DNA of 64,000 bases from CBDEVH01 sp965243565 (GCA_965243565.1 OZ251571.1:1426001-1490000), one strand, 5' to 3'. Positions 9,604-18,540 are shown, counted from the first letter of the stretch. Notes: a model not told the origin generated them from the sequence alone. Program-made: numbers and translations.

Positions 9604-9684
9604 TCATCAAAAATTGGAGGTGGTGAAGGTAAGGCAATAGACGATTGGATAGGTAAGAATATCAACATATATCTAACATATTGA
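9604..9684 (+). pseudogene. Possible out-of-frame tail of the preceding gene
   Basis: In a different frame from 9152-9586, this stretch encodes KIGGGEGKAIDDWIGKN and ends at TGA 9684. GGGEG followed by an amphipathic helix resembles the linker after ATL-like domains in longer restriction-type proteins. That comparison rests on memory, so this is a weak call. It overlaps the end of the opposite-strand gene by 12 bases. Confidence 0.3.
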
Positions 9685-10437
9685 TTTTAGCAAATGGTAT
9701 TCTTTTACATACTTTGATTTAATTATTCTTTCTTGAAATTTTAAGTTTTTAATAGGGTCTTCAATTAGTGATATTTTTGGAATTTTATTTAAATTTAACA
9801 CTAAAGCAATAATATAGTCGTTCTTATATTCTACTGCTTTGTTGTATTCGTTTTCTGTCAATCTAAATTTTCCTTTTTCTTCTCGTATTCCTTTTACTTC
9901 AGTCAAAAAAGAATTATCTTTGAGGGTTATCTGAAAATCATAACCATCGCCATAAAGCCTTGCGTCTTCTAAAGTTCCTCCTTGAAAAAAATCTATTGAT
10001 TGATAATTACCCATAAAAAATAATTCTGCTTCTAATCCTGTTTCTTGTAATTTTTTGAATCTTGTTTTTATTATCGGGCTAGCATCACATTTTTCTATAC
10101 CTTTAATATCAAAAAATTCTCTCATATATAATTTAATGATGTTTGCATAGTTTTGAACATTTTCATTTCCAAATAAACTATCAATTAACTTTTTTCTATG
10201 GATATAACTATCTCCTTTTTGCCACCATCCCCTTCTTTTATTAGGGAAAAAATGGTCAAATAAATCCATTCTATTTTTTACTACTCCCGTTGTATCCGCA
10301 ATTTTATTTTCAACACAAAACTTATAAAAATCTGTTTTTGTAGAAAAACCAAATTCATTGATAAAGGCACTATCAAATTTTGATAAGCCATAACCTATTA
10401 AATTTAAAATGTCGTAGTTTTCATGCTTGTTTATCAT
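9673..10437 (-). CDS. DUF3883-type putative PD-(D/E)XK nuclease
   Basis: 254 residues. The C-terminal third has GDGYDFQITL followed after a few residues by FLTEVKG, then FRLTENEYNKAVEYKNDYIIALV. This is the pattern of DUF3883 (NOV C-terminal) domains, thought to be restriction-endonuclease folds with catalytic D and ExK. The N-terminal 120 residues, with KRRGWWQKGDSYIHRKK, are basic/aromatic and may bind DNA; I do not recognise them. AT-rich coding sequence, clearly more so than neighbours, suggests acquisition by transfer. It converges on the ATL-like gene. Upstream lie an 18-bp perfect palindrome and the copy B motif. Likely a defence nuclease; substrate unknown. Confidence 0.65.
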   Translation of the reverse strand: MINKHENYDILNLIGYGLSKFDSAFINEFGFSTKTDFYKFCVENKIADTTGVVKNRMDLFDHFFPNKRRGWWQKGDSYIHRKKLIDSLFGNENVQNYANIIKLYMREFFDIKGIEKCDASPIIKTRFKKLQETGLEAELFFMGNYQSIDFFQGGTLEDARLYGDGYDFQITLKDNSFLTEVKGIREEKGKFRLTENEYNKAVEYKNDYIIALVLNLNKIPKISLIEDPIKNLKFQERIIKSKYVKEYHLLKSIC

Positions 10438-10491
10438 AGTGTTAAAGTATAGCCTTTTTTTTCAAAATCTCTTTTTTGACTGTAATCTACC

Positions 10492-10509
10492 AATGTTTTA
10501 ACATTGGAT
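10492..10509. promoter_or_regulatory. Perfect inverted repeat upstream of DUF3883 gene
   Basis: CCAATGTT-TT-AACATTGG: two 8-base arms that are exact reverse complements around a 2-base centre. It is 55 bases upstream of the nuclease start, a normal operator position. The binding protein is unknown. Confidence 0.55.
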
Positions 10510-10511
10510 TA

Positions 10512-10538
10512 TAATACTTGAGTTAATTATTATAATCG
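10512..10538. repeat. Near-palindromic motif, copy B
   Basis: Begins TAATACTTGAGTTAATTATT. It matches copy A (9011-9036) at all but one substitution and one inserted base. Each copy lies upstream of one member of the convergent gene pair (about 75 bases from the start at 10437), so it may be a shared operator, or the pair may mark the edges of an inserted module. Confidence 0.6.
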
Positions 10539-10684
10539 TTTGACAGTCTGTATTTTTCAATTTTTTAGATTGTTAATGTTACACAAATTGTAATAACACA
10601 AATGAGCTTATGATAAATCTACTATAATCTTGTCTTTATATCAAACCAATACGTATAACCAATAAAGAATAAGGAAGCAAAACG

Positions 10685-11380
10685 ATGATCGATTTATATT
10701 ACTGGACAACGCCCAATGGCCACAAAATTACGCTCTTTTTAGAGGAGGCAAATTTAGAGTATCAGATTATTCCCATTAATATTGGGCAAGGGGATCAATT
10801 TTCGGACTTTTTCTTATCTTTTTCTCCCAATAATCGCATTCCTGCCATTATCGACCATACGCCTGCGCAATCGTCCACCCCTATTTCATTGTTTGAATCT
10901 GGTGCTATCCTTATTTATTTGGCTGAAAAAACAAGCCTATTTTATCCGACCGAGCAACGCTATACTATTTTACAATGGCTGATGTGGCAAATGGGCGGTT
11001 TAGGCCCTATGTTAGGGCAAAATCATCACTTTAACAGTTATGCTGCCGAAAAAATTCCCTACGCCATTAGCCGCTACAAAAACGAAACAAAACGTTTATA
11101 CGCCGTACTTAATAAGCAGTTAGAGAACCAAGATTATATTTGTGGCGATTATTCAATTGCCGATATGGCATGTTATCCATGGACGATTCCTTATGAACTA
11201 CAAGGTATTGACATAAACCAATATCCCAATGTGCAGCGTTGGATGCAAATTATCGCGCAAAGACCAGCAGTGCAACGTGCTTACGCCAAAGGCAAAGCCA
11301 TTAACGTTGCCCCCACTGTCGATAAAGATGCCGCAAAAATTTTGTTTGGGCAGACCGATACCAGCAATCCAGCCCAATGA
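10685..11380 (+). CDS. Glutathione S-transferase, YfcG/YghU (Nu) class
   Basis: 231 residues. The N-terminal thioredoxin-like domain begins IDLYYWTTPNGHKITLFLEEA, where TPNG is typical of the YfcG/Ure2-like disulfide-bond oxidoreductase subgroup, and contains NNRIPAI and LFESGAILIYLAE (glutathione-binding ES pair). The C-terminal helical domain has QMGGLGPMLGQNHHF and YICGDYSIADMACYPW. Such enzymes reduce disulfides with glutathione. The stop overlaps the start of the sirtuin gene (ATGA), implying translational coupling. Confidence 0.9.
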   Translation: MIDLYYWTTPNGHKITLFLEEANLEYQIIPINIGQGDQFSDFFLSFSPNNRIPAIIDHTPAQSSTPISLFESGAILIYLAEKTSLFYPTEQRYTILQWLMWQMGGLGPMLGQNHHFNSYAAEKIPYAISRYKNETKRLYAVLNKQLENQDYICGDYSIADMACYPWTIPYELQGIDINQYPNVQRWMQIIAQRPAVQRAYAKGKAINVAPTVDKDAAKILFGQTDTSNPAQ

Positions 11381-12069
11381 ATATTGTCGTCTTAACCGGA
11401 GCGGGGATTTCTGCCGAATCCGGCTTGGCGACTTTTCGTGCCAAAGATGGTTTATGGGAAAACGAACCTATTGAAGCGGTTGCCACACCAGAAGGTTTTG
11501 CCCAAGACAGCGAACGCGTTCATCGTTTTTATAATGAAAGACGACAGCAATTAAAAACAGTTGCACCCAATGCAGCACATCAAGCATTGGCAGATTTTGA
11601 AGCACAGCATATTAATGATTTTTTATTGGTTACGCAAAATATAGATGATTTGCACAAACGCGCGGGCTCGCAAAATTTATACCATATGCATGGCGAGTTG
11701 CTGCATGTGCGTTGTGTGAACTGTTCAACGGTTCAACATACCCAAGAAGCCATTAATTCTTATTCTATATGTACCCATTGCGAGCAAAGCGGAACGCTAC
11801 GCCCTGACATTGTTTGGTTTGGCGAAATGCCGTATTACATGGATGCCATTCATCAATCGCTTGATTCCTGCGATTTATTTATTGCCATTGGTACATCGGG
11901 TAATGTGTATCCTGCGGCTAATTTTGTTCAACTCGCCCGCGATGCTGGTGCTCATTGCGTTGAATTAAATCTTAGTGTTTCCAATAATGAACGACTGTTT
12001 GACCAACGAATTGAAGGCGCGGCGACTGAAACCGTTGGCGCGTTTTTAGCCGATTATTATTCCACATGA
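11377..12069 (+). CDS. cobB: NAD-dependent protein deacylase, Sir2 family
   Basis: Removes acyl groups from lysines using NAD. 230 residues: GAGISAESG (NAD loop) at residue 8, TQNIDDLH around 87, catalytic His in YHMHGEL, a zinc site formed by two CxxC pairs (CVNC and CTHC), and GTSGNVYPAA. FYNERR contains the Y-x-x-R pair that favours succinyl-lysine in CobB/SIRT5-type sirtuins. Starts inside the GST stop. Its 3' end overlaps the convergent amiC gene by 13 bases. Confidence 0.95.
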   Translation: MNIVVLTGAGISAESGLATFRAKDGLWENEPIEAVATPEGFAQDSERVHRFYNERRQQLKTVAPNAAHQALADFEAQHINDFLLVTQNIDDLHKRAGSQNLYHMHGELLHVRCVNCSTVQHTQEAINSYSICTHCEQSGTLRPDIVWFGEMPYYMDAIHQSLDSCDLFIAIGTSGNVYPAANFVQLARDAGAHCVELNLSVSNNERLFDQRIEGAATETVGAFLADYYST

Positions 12070-13199
12070 ATTTGTTTTTTAACTTTTTCCAGTGCATCAG
12101 CGACAGCGATTGCCAATTTTTTTTGATACGCTTTATCCAGTAAAATTTTTTCTTCGGTCGGATTGCTCAAATAAGCAGTTTCGATTAAAATAGACGGTAT
12201 AGACGGTGATTTTAAAACAGCAAAACCAGCCGCCTCAACCGATTTGCTATGCAAATGATTAATTGTTCCTATGTTTTTTAATACATGGGTTGCCAATAAT
12301 TGCGAAGCACGGTTTTTGCCATCTTTTGATAATTCTCGCAAAATTATATCTAATGCTGGATCATCAATGGTTGTTGCACCGCCGATTAAATCGGATAGAT
12401 TGGCTTCTTCTGCCAAGCGTTTGGCATGTTTGCTGGTAGCCCCTTTTTCAGATAAGACATAAACCGATGAACCTCGTGCTTTGGGTGATTTAACCGAATC
12501 GGCATGGATAGAAATAAACGCATCAGCATGAAGGCTGTGCGCTCTATTTACTCTATCAAACAATTTAACAAACCTGTCATGGTCACGCGTTAAGAAGGCT
12601 TTAAAACCTGTTCTTTTGTTAATATTTTTTTGTATTTCTTTGGAAATGGATAAGACAATGTCTTTTTCGTAATTGCCTTTGCGACTAACCGCCCCCGGAT
12701 CTTCTCCTCCATGACCGGGGTCGATTAAAACAATGAATGGCTTACTTTCCAGTGATTTTATTAAAGCCAATAATAAATCTGGTTTTTCTTGCGGTTTAAT
12801 ATCAAAGACCAAACGATTTTTAAATTCACGAAAAGGACTAAGGCGCGAAACTTTATAATCCACCGCTGCTGATAAGTCAAATACCGCCCTTAATGTGGTT
12901 TCGGAATTTCGAGAAGTGCGCATACCTTCAATATAATTTTTCGCCAGTGATAAATTGTTTTTTATATCAATTCTGCCTTTTGCCGACATCACATCAATCA
13001 CCAAGCGTGCTGGTTCGTTATAACTTGCAATCGAATAGTTTAATACTTCATCGCTTTCAAATACCAAACGTGTGCCGTCAACACTTGCCCATAGTCGGGT
13101 TTTAAAGGTGGGTGGTTTGTTGTCTGCACCATAAGAGCCATTGCCACTGACCAGCAACGCACAAAAAAGAAAAGCCCAATAAATTTTTAGCCGTGTCAT
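12057..13199 (-). CDS. amiC: N-acetylmuramoyl-L-alanine amidase with AMIN domain
   Basis: Periplasmic amidase that splits peptidoglycan for daughter-cell separation. I place the start at ATG 13199, which overlaps the tsaE stop (ATGA) and gives a clean signal peptide (MTRLKIYWAFLFCALLVSG); the frame is open to 13253. Residues of about 30-150 are an AMIN septal-targeting domain (TRLVFESDE, RLVIDV). The amidase_3 domain follows: IDPGHGGEDPGA, YEKDIVLSI, ISIHADS and SILIETAYLSN supply the zinc ligands and catalytic Glu. No LysM domain is present. About 380 residues. Confidence 0.94.
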   Translation of the reverse strand: MTRLKIYWAFLFCALLVSGNGSYGADNKPPTFKTRLWASVDGTRLVFESDEVLNYSIASYNEPARLVIDVMSAKGRIDIKNNLSLAKNYIEGMRTSRNSETTLRAVFDLSAAVDYKVSRLSPFREFKNRLVFDIKPQEKPDLLLALIKSLESKPFIVLIDPGHGGEDPGAVSRKGNYEKDIVLSISKEIQKNINKRTGFKAFLTRDHDRFVKLFDRVNRAHSLHADAFISIHADSVKSPKARGSSVYVLSEKGATSKHAKRLAEEANLSDLIGGATTIDDPALDIILRELSKDGKNRASQLLATHVLKNIGTINHLHSKSVEAAGFAVLKSPSIPSILIETAYLSNPTEEKILLDKAYQKKLAIAVADALEKVKKQIHVE

Positions 13200-13666
13200 A
13201 ATGCAAATACTTGCTGACAAAGCAATTGCCCTTTTTCGGTGTGTGCTTGGCAATTTATTTGGCGATTATCATCATCGAACATCGTCCATTTTAGCCAAAT
13301 ATCGGGGGGATTCAAATCAATTGCCATTTCGGGCCACTCAATAAAACACAGTGCTGAAGTATCATCCATTAATTCTAACAAATCATCGCCCGCTGGTGCG
13401 TTTTGCAAGCGATAAAAATCAAAATGATGAAAGGTTTTGTTATTGACAATATACGTGTAAGCCAAAGCATAGCTAGGTGAGGGAATCGTATCACGCTCAC
13501 CACAAGCACGCAATAACGAACGCACCCACAATGTTTTACCAGCCCCTAAGTCTCCCGACAAATAGACAATAATAGAGTGAGGTAAAAATTGAGCCACACG
13601 CTCGGCAAACTGTGTTGTGCTAGCAACCCCGGTTGATTTCCAAATAAAGGGCTTATGGTTTGTCAT
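13196..13666 (-). CDS. tsaE: tRNA threonylcarbamoyladenosine biosynthesis ATPase TsaE
   Basis: Partner of TsaB and TsaD in making t6A37 of ANN-reading tRNAs. ATG 13666 (MTNHKPFIWKS) gives 156 residues, normal for TsaE; the frame is open to 13720 but only inside nadE. Walker A is GDLGAGKTLWVRSLL. Later segments YALAYTY, HHFDFYRL and CFIEWPE are family hallmarks. It overlaps nadE by 14 bases upstream and amiC by 4 downstream. tsaE-amiC order is common in gammaproteobacteria. Confidence 0.95.
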   Translation of the reverse strand: MTNHKPFIWKSTGVASTTQFAERVAQFLPHSIIVYLSGDLGAGKTLWVRSLLRACGERDTIPSPSYALAYTYIVNNKTFHHFDFYRLQNAPAGDDLLELMDDTSALCFIEWPEMAIDLNPPDIWLKWTMFDDDNRQINCQAHTEKGQLLCQQVFAL

Positions 13667-15245
13667 CAAACAAAGCATTGGCAATGGGCATACGCCAATC
13701 TTTGCCAAATGCGATTTCACTAATCTTTGTGCCTATAGGGGCTTGCTTTCGTTTAAATTCACTTTGATGTAAACGCCGATAAACATCATCGCACAGGGCA
13801 CTGCCATGGCAATTGGCAACAACGGATGAATCCCCCTGTGCCAAATAAACAGTTAATATTTCATCCAAAACATCATACGCTGGCAAGGTATCTTGATCGG
13901 TTTGATTATCACGCAATTCTGCACTAGGTGCTCTTTCAATAATAATTGTCGGAATACGATTCCACCCTGCTTGTTCGTTAATATAACGACATAACGCCCA
14001 TACTTCTGTTTTTAATACATCTTTAATAGGGGCAAAGCCGCCGCACATATCACCGTATAAAGTGGCATACCCACATGCCATTTCGGTTTTATTGCCCGTT
14101 GCCAATAATAACCATTGATGATTATTAGCCAGTGCCATCAACAACAAGCCACGCGTTCGGGCTTGGATATTTTCAGCTGTTACATCGTTTTGTTGTTGAA
14201 CCAATAACGAGCCAACAGCAGCATGACAAGCATCGGTAATATCACCAATAGCGACAGATGAATAATTAATAGTGAGATTTTTAGCCAATAAAGCAGCAGC
14301 ATCCAAACTTGTTTGTGAGGTGTATTGTGTTGGCATCATCACGCTATTGACCGCATCCGCGCCCAATGCATCCACTGCCATCGTTGCCACCAATGCAGAA
14401 TCAACACCTCCTGATAGCCCCAAAATCACGCCGTTATTTAAGCCCGATTTTTTACAATACGCTTGTAACCCGATTTTTAATGCTTCATATATCGCCTCAT
14501 ATTTTGACGGATACGCCACTATTGAATCGACAAAGCCATTGCAAGCCGTAAATGCGGGCATTCTGCCCAATAATTGTCCATTGGCATTCATCGCAAATGA
14601 AGCACCGTCAAAAACCAAATCGTCTTGTCCGCCAACACTATTAATATAATACACCGTCGCATTTAATGCTTGACTAATCGCCTGCATTTTGTTTTCACGT
14701 AGCAGCTGCTTACCCCAATAAAACGGCGAGCCGTTTAATGCAAGCACATTACTGACTTTTAATGACTTTAATTGCCGAACTTGGTCTTCGTGCCATAAAT
14801 CTTCGCAAATTTGCACTGCATAAGATACATCATCCACCATAAATATCAAAGGTGGATTATCTGACGGCGTAAAATAGCGACACTCATCAAACACCGAATT
14901 ATTAGGTAGTTTGTTTTTTTTATACGTCGCTTGCACCTGCCCGTTTTGTATTAAAACCACTGCATTATAGATTTTATTATTCTCTTTTATAGGCAGCCCC
15001 ACCAACAACGCAAGAGACGAAGGAACTTCGGCACACAAAGTAGCCAAAGATTGTTGTATGCTTTCGTACAAAGCGTTGCCATACAACCTGTCTTCAGGGA
15101 TATACCCCGTAAGCGATAATTCGGGCGTTATAACAATACGCGCACCCGCCTCCAAGGCGTCTCGACAGCCATTAATAATAGTGTTTTGATTGTGCTGGAT
15201 ATGACCAACAATAAAATCCTGTTGAATAAAGAAAATTTTATTCAT
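13653..15245 (-). CDS. nadE: Glutamine-dependent NAD+ synthetase
   Basis: Converts deamido-NAD to NAD using ammonia released from glutamine. 530 residues in two domains: an N-terminal nitrilase-type glutaminase (Glu in ITPELSLTGY, Lys in YKKNKLPN, Cys in AVQICEDLWHE) and a C-terminal synthetase with the PP-loop LSGGVDSALVAT near residue 277. ATG 15245. First gene of the nadE-tsaE-amiC overlap group. With the nearby sirtuin, two NAD-linked genes face each other here. Confidence 0.96.
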   Translation of the reverse strand: MNKIFFIQQDFIVGHIQHNQNTIINGCRDALEAGARIVITPELSLTGYIPEDRLYGNALYESIQQSLATLCAEVPSSLALLVGLPIKENNKIYNAVVLIQNGQVQATYKKNKLPNNSVFDECRYFTPSDNPPLIFMVDDVSYAVQICEDLWHEDQVRQLKSLKVSNVLALNGSPFYWGKQLLRENKMQAISQALNATVYYINSVGGQDDLVFDGASFAMNANGQLLGRMPAFTACNGFVDSIVAYPSKYEAIYEALKIGLQAYCKKSGLNNGVILGLSGGVDSALVATMAVDALGADAVNSVMMPTQYTSQTSLDAAALLAKNLTINYSSVAIGDITDACHAAVGSLLVQQQNDVTAENIQARTRGLLLMALANNHQWLLLATGNKTEMACGYATLYGDMCGGFAPIKDVLKTEVWALCRYINEQAGWNRIPTIIIERAPSAELRDNQTDQDTLPAYDVLDEILTVYLAQGDSSVVANCHGSALCDDVYRRLHQSEFKRKQAPIGTKISEIAFGKDWRMPIANALFDDKP

Positions 15246-15249
15246 AGAT

Positions 15250-17575
15250 TTAGCTATTTAAAAATTGATCAAACCAAGGTTCATGTCTTACCTTATCAAA
15301 ATCAGGTGCTATTTTTAACGATTCAACATCGAGTACATTATTTGCTTGTGACACTTTAAGCCATTTTAGACACTCTTCATTATTACCAATAATGGCATAC
15401 AATGTAGCAATATGAAAATCAAAATGATGAGGGGCAACCACATTACCAGCCATAAATTTATCAACCGCCGCATTATAAAAAGGTGCTTGCTTTTTCTCGC
15501 TAACATGCAACGCTTTAGCCAACAAAGTAATCCCCCAATTTAGATACAACACCTCATTGGTTTTATTTGCTTGTGCCTGTGCATAACAGGTAAGAGCCTT
15601 ATCAATCAAAGAATTTCGCTCTTTTAGGCTTCTGGATTTGGTTGCCTTTTGCATTATTGTATCGCCTTTGCGGATTAAATTCCACATCATTATTTCCACT
15701 GGCTTACCTTCGCTAGGTACATCTGACAATGTAGGCACAGGTAAAAATGGCAAATCGTCGGATGGGGCGCCTTTCATGGCTTCACCGGCATTGCTAATTG
15801 ATTTTGCAATCACGTCTTTCCAATTCGAAAAACTTGATCTTTCTGTTGCCTTTTTCTGTTTCTTGGCTCTCTCTTTGGCAATTTGTTTTTCTTTGGCTAT
15901 TGCTTTCTCTTGTGCGGCTGCTTTCTCTTTGGCTATTGCTTTCTCTTGTGCGGCTGCTTTCTCTTGTGCGGCTGCTTTTTCTTTGGCTATTGCTTTCTCT
16001 TGTGCGGCTGCTTTCTCTTTGGCTATTGCTTTCTCTTGTGCGGCTGCTTTCTCTTTGGCTATTGCTTTCTCTTGTGCGGCTGCTTCCTCTTGTGCGGCTG
16101 CTTTCTCTTGTGCGGCTGCTTTTCTCTTGTGCGGCTGCTTCCTCTTGTGCGGCTGCTTTCTCTTGTGCGGCTGCTTCCTCTTGTGCGGCTGCTTCCTCTT
16201 GTGCGGCTGCTTTCTCTTGTGCGGCTGCTTTCTCTTGTGCGGCTGCTTTTTCTTGTGCGGCTGCTTCCTCTTGTGCGGCTGCTTCCTCTTGTGCTGCTGC
16301 TTTTTCTTGTGCGGCTGCTTTTTCTTTGGCATCAGCAATAAGTTCAATTGCCGTTTTTTGAGTTGCCGTCAGTATTTGTTTGTCCTTATCATCACCCAAC
16401 TTTTGTTTAGGCAGGGAAAATACTTCGATCGGTCTGTTTTTTACTGGCGCTGATTTCTTTTTCTCCGCGTTGATTGGTACTACGGGAAGTGATTCTGGTT
16501 GCGGCTTGACTTCTGGCTGCATCTTGACTTCTGGTTGAGATACCGGTATGGCTTCAAGGGCAAGCACAGGGTTATTTTCTACCACAGGCACAGGTAGCGA
16601 TACTGGTACATGTTTAGGAATTGAGGTTGGTTTTGCCACCTTTACTGCTATTATTTCTTCTTCAAACTCTGTTATCACACTATCTTCTATCAAACCATCT
16701 TCTAATGCTGCTGGCGTAATCTGTGATTTTGGCGATTTGTTAACTTTTTCCATTGGTGGCAATACCAATGCCTCAGATATTTCATCCGATTGCATAAGAG
16801 CAGCAAATTGTGCATAAAATTCGTAGGATAACCGTTGATGTTTACTGCGCACTTTTTTATCGTCATACGAATGCTCGGCAATGTTTTTATGGACATGCGA
16901 TAAATGGATTAAAACATCAGGATCTTTGGCATCCATCTCTCGTAATTGGTCTAACATTTGCAATGCAATATTCCATTTTTGGTCATATTCTGCCTCTAAA
17001 ACACGCGCAATAAAATGGAGTGATGTAGGTAAAAACGGGTCATTACTGGCTTTTCGTACTTCAAGAATTTGTTCTTTACTTGTCAATGCTCGCTCTTTGT
17101 GCGAACGCAAACGACGCAATAACCGACGCAATAACTGACTAACGCGCAAATATTCCATTTCTGGACGATTCAATTCACGCATAATATCGCGCATTATATT
17201 TTTCGCATCTTCCGTCATTTTGGCGATTTTTTCATGTGCGTTTTTTTGACGAAGGCGAATGTTATTTGCAAAAAGCAAAAACACAAGTAACATTGACAAT
17301 GCCAGTATTAAAATAACTCTATCAATATGGTATTTTGATTGGTTAATCTGCTGTTCGACGATTTCTAACCGTCGTAAATTATATTCGTTTTGGTTACTGA
17401 GCTCTCTTTCGAGTCTAAAAACTTCATTCTCTAAGTGCCGACGTATTCTTTCTTCTGTTGGCAAATCAATTGCTGAATTTTGCCCTGCTTCATTTTTTTC
17501 TTGTGCCAAGACCGGCGATGTTGTAAAAATACAAATCGCACAAATACAGGTTAGTAATCTTAATAAGTAATACAT
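15250..17575 (-). pseudogene. Membrane-anchored repeat/TPR protein, frameshifted inside tandem repeats
   Basis: The N-terminal frame starts at ATG 17575: signal sequence (MYYLLRLLTCICAICIFTTS), coiled-coil segment, membrane helix near residues 85-105 (VILILALSMLLVFLLF), a helical region, a Pro/Val-rich linker, then AAAQEK repeats. At 16120-16123 a run of four T replaces the three seen in sister units, shifting the frame. Restoring it continues AAAQEK/AIAKEK repeats into a C-terminal domain (15250-15850) with TPR-like helices and a TPR end motif (LYAIIGNNEECLKWL...APDFDKVRHEPWFDQF). Restored length is about 775 residues. Function unknown. Either phase-variable, truncated, or an assembly error. 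Confidence 0.72.
15889..16335. repeat. Tandem 18-bp repeat array, about 24 units
   Basis: The plus-strand unit is TGTGCGGCTGCTTTCTCT with variants ending CCTCT, interspersed toward 15900-16080 with a variant reading CTTTGGCTATTGC. It encodes six-residue units AAAQEK/E and AIAKEK on the minus strand, a charged helical (coiled-coil or ER/K-like) rod. Unit length is a multiple of three, so copy-number change keeps frame; the single extra T at 16120-16123 does not. Confidence 0.92.
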
Positions 17576-17602
17576 GGAAGATAGGATAAAGAAAATATTA
17601 CC

Positions 17603-18103
17603 CTAACGATAAGCGGAATCTTCTCTACGAGCCTCAGCAATTTCGTTTTCAAAACGGTCACCGACCGCCAGCAACATATCTTTGGTATAGTATAAGTCGC
17701 CTCGTTTTTCGCCATGGTATTCTAAAACATGAGTCTCAACAATGGCATCAACTGGGCAAGCTTCTTCGCACATGCCACAAAAAATGCATTTTGTCATGTC
17801 AATATCATAGCGGGAAGTACGGCGTGTACCATCATCACGAACTTCGGATTCAATATGAATAGCCAGTGCTGGACAAACCGCCTCACATAGCTTACAGGCT
17901 ATACAACGCTCTTCGCCTGTCGGGTATCGTCTTAACGCATGTAATCCTCTAAAACGAGGGCTTTGTGGTGTCTTTTCTTCAGGAAATTGAATCGTTATTT
18001 TAGGATTAAAAAAGTTCTTACCCGTTAAAAACAAGCCCTTTAATAGATCTAATAATAATAATGACATTAGCCATTTGTGAACAACTACAATATATTTAGA
18101 CAT
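17603..18103 (-). CDS. nuoI: NADH-quinone oxidoreductase subunit I, solitary
   Basis: Complex I subunit carrying clusters N6a and N6b. 166 residues with two 4Fe-4S motifs, CIACKLCEAVCP and CIFCGMCEEACP, preceded by FRGLHALRRYPTGEERC, all canonical. The C-terminus (YTKDMLLAVGDRFE) is typical. Normally nuoI lies within nuoA-N; here neighbours are a repeat protein and a TM2-type protein, so it is either detached from the main operon or a second copy. ATG 18103. Confidence 0.95.
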   Translation of the reverse strand: MSKYIVVVHKWLMSLLLLDLLKGLFLTGKNFFNPKITIQFPEEKTPQSPRFRGLHALRRYPTGEERCIACKLCEAVCPALAIHIESEVRDDGTRRTSRYDIDMTKCIFCGMCEEACPVDAIVETHVLEYHGEKRGDLYYTKDMLLAVGDRFENEIAEARREDSAYR

Positions 18104-18153
18104 TTTACATTAACTCCTAATAGCGATATTCTACCGACAAATAGCCAAGTATT

Positions 18154-18540
18154 TCAATTACTTGTTTTTTTGTTGTAATCATCTAGCAAACGCTTCATTA
18201 TAATTAAATCTATAAACCACCATAGCCCTGCTGCTGCTATCAATAAAATTCCAAGTAAAGGTATTTCGGTTTCTGTCATAACTGACATCATGCTGTCTAA
18301 ATCATTAAAATCAGTTGCTCCACCTTGTAGTGAACTCGCAGCGGATTGAAGTACAGCAATCGCTGCTGTAACATAAGTATAAAGAATAACAACAAAGCCC
18401 GAAAGCAACAACGCACTTAACAAAAAACCAGTTATGTGGTGCCTTAAATAATGCCGATGCCCTCCCCAATAGCCTAATATAAAACCAACTATCGCCCAAG
18501 TATAAGCGCCGACTAACGTTTTATTCGATTTTTTAGTCAC
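18154..18540 (-). CDS. TM2-domain membrane protein
   Basis: About 128 residues. An N-terminal hydrophobic segment leads into GYWGGHRHYLRHHITGF, the TM2 signature (GGHRFYLG..TG). It is followed by another helix and a C-terminal helix ending LWWFIDLIIMKRLLDDY, matching the WWxIDxxxM end of TM2 domains. Start uncertain: GTG 18540 overlaps the end of the upstream dehydrogenase gene by 8 bases and fits well; the frame is open to a GTG at 18591. Function of TM2 proteins is unknown. Confidence 0.75.
   Translation of the reverse strand: MTKKSNKTLVGAYTWAIVGFILGYWGGHRHYLRHHITGFLLSALLLSGFVVILYTYVTAAIAVLQSAASSLQGGATDFNDLDSMMSVMTETEIPLLGILLIAAAGLWWFIDLIIMKRLLDDYNKKTSN

Noticed and set aside
15889..16335. 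CRISPR-like regular repeats
   Set aside because: Units are contiguous 18-mers without spacers and are in a coding frame.
15638..16453. Long Cys/Leu-rich or Ala/Ser-rich open frames on the plus strand across the repeats
   Set aside because: They are antisense readings of the AAAQEK repeat array; composition is a by-product of the 18-bp unit.
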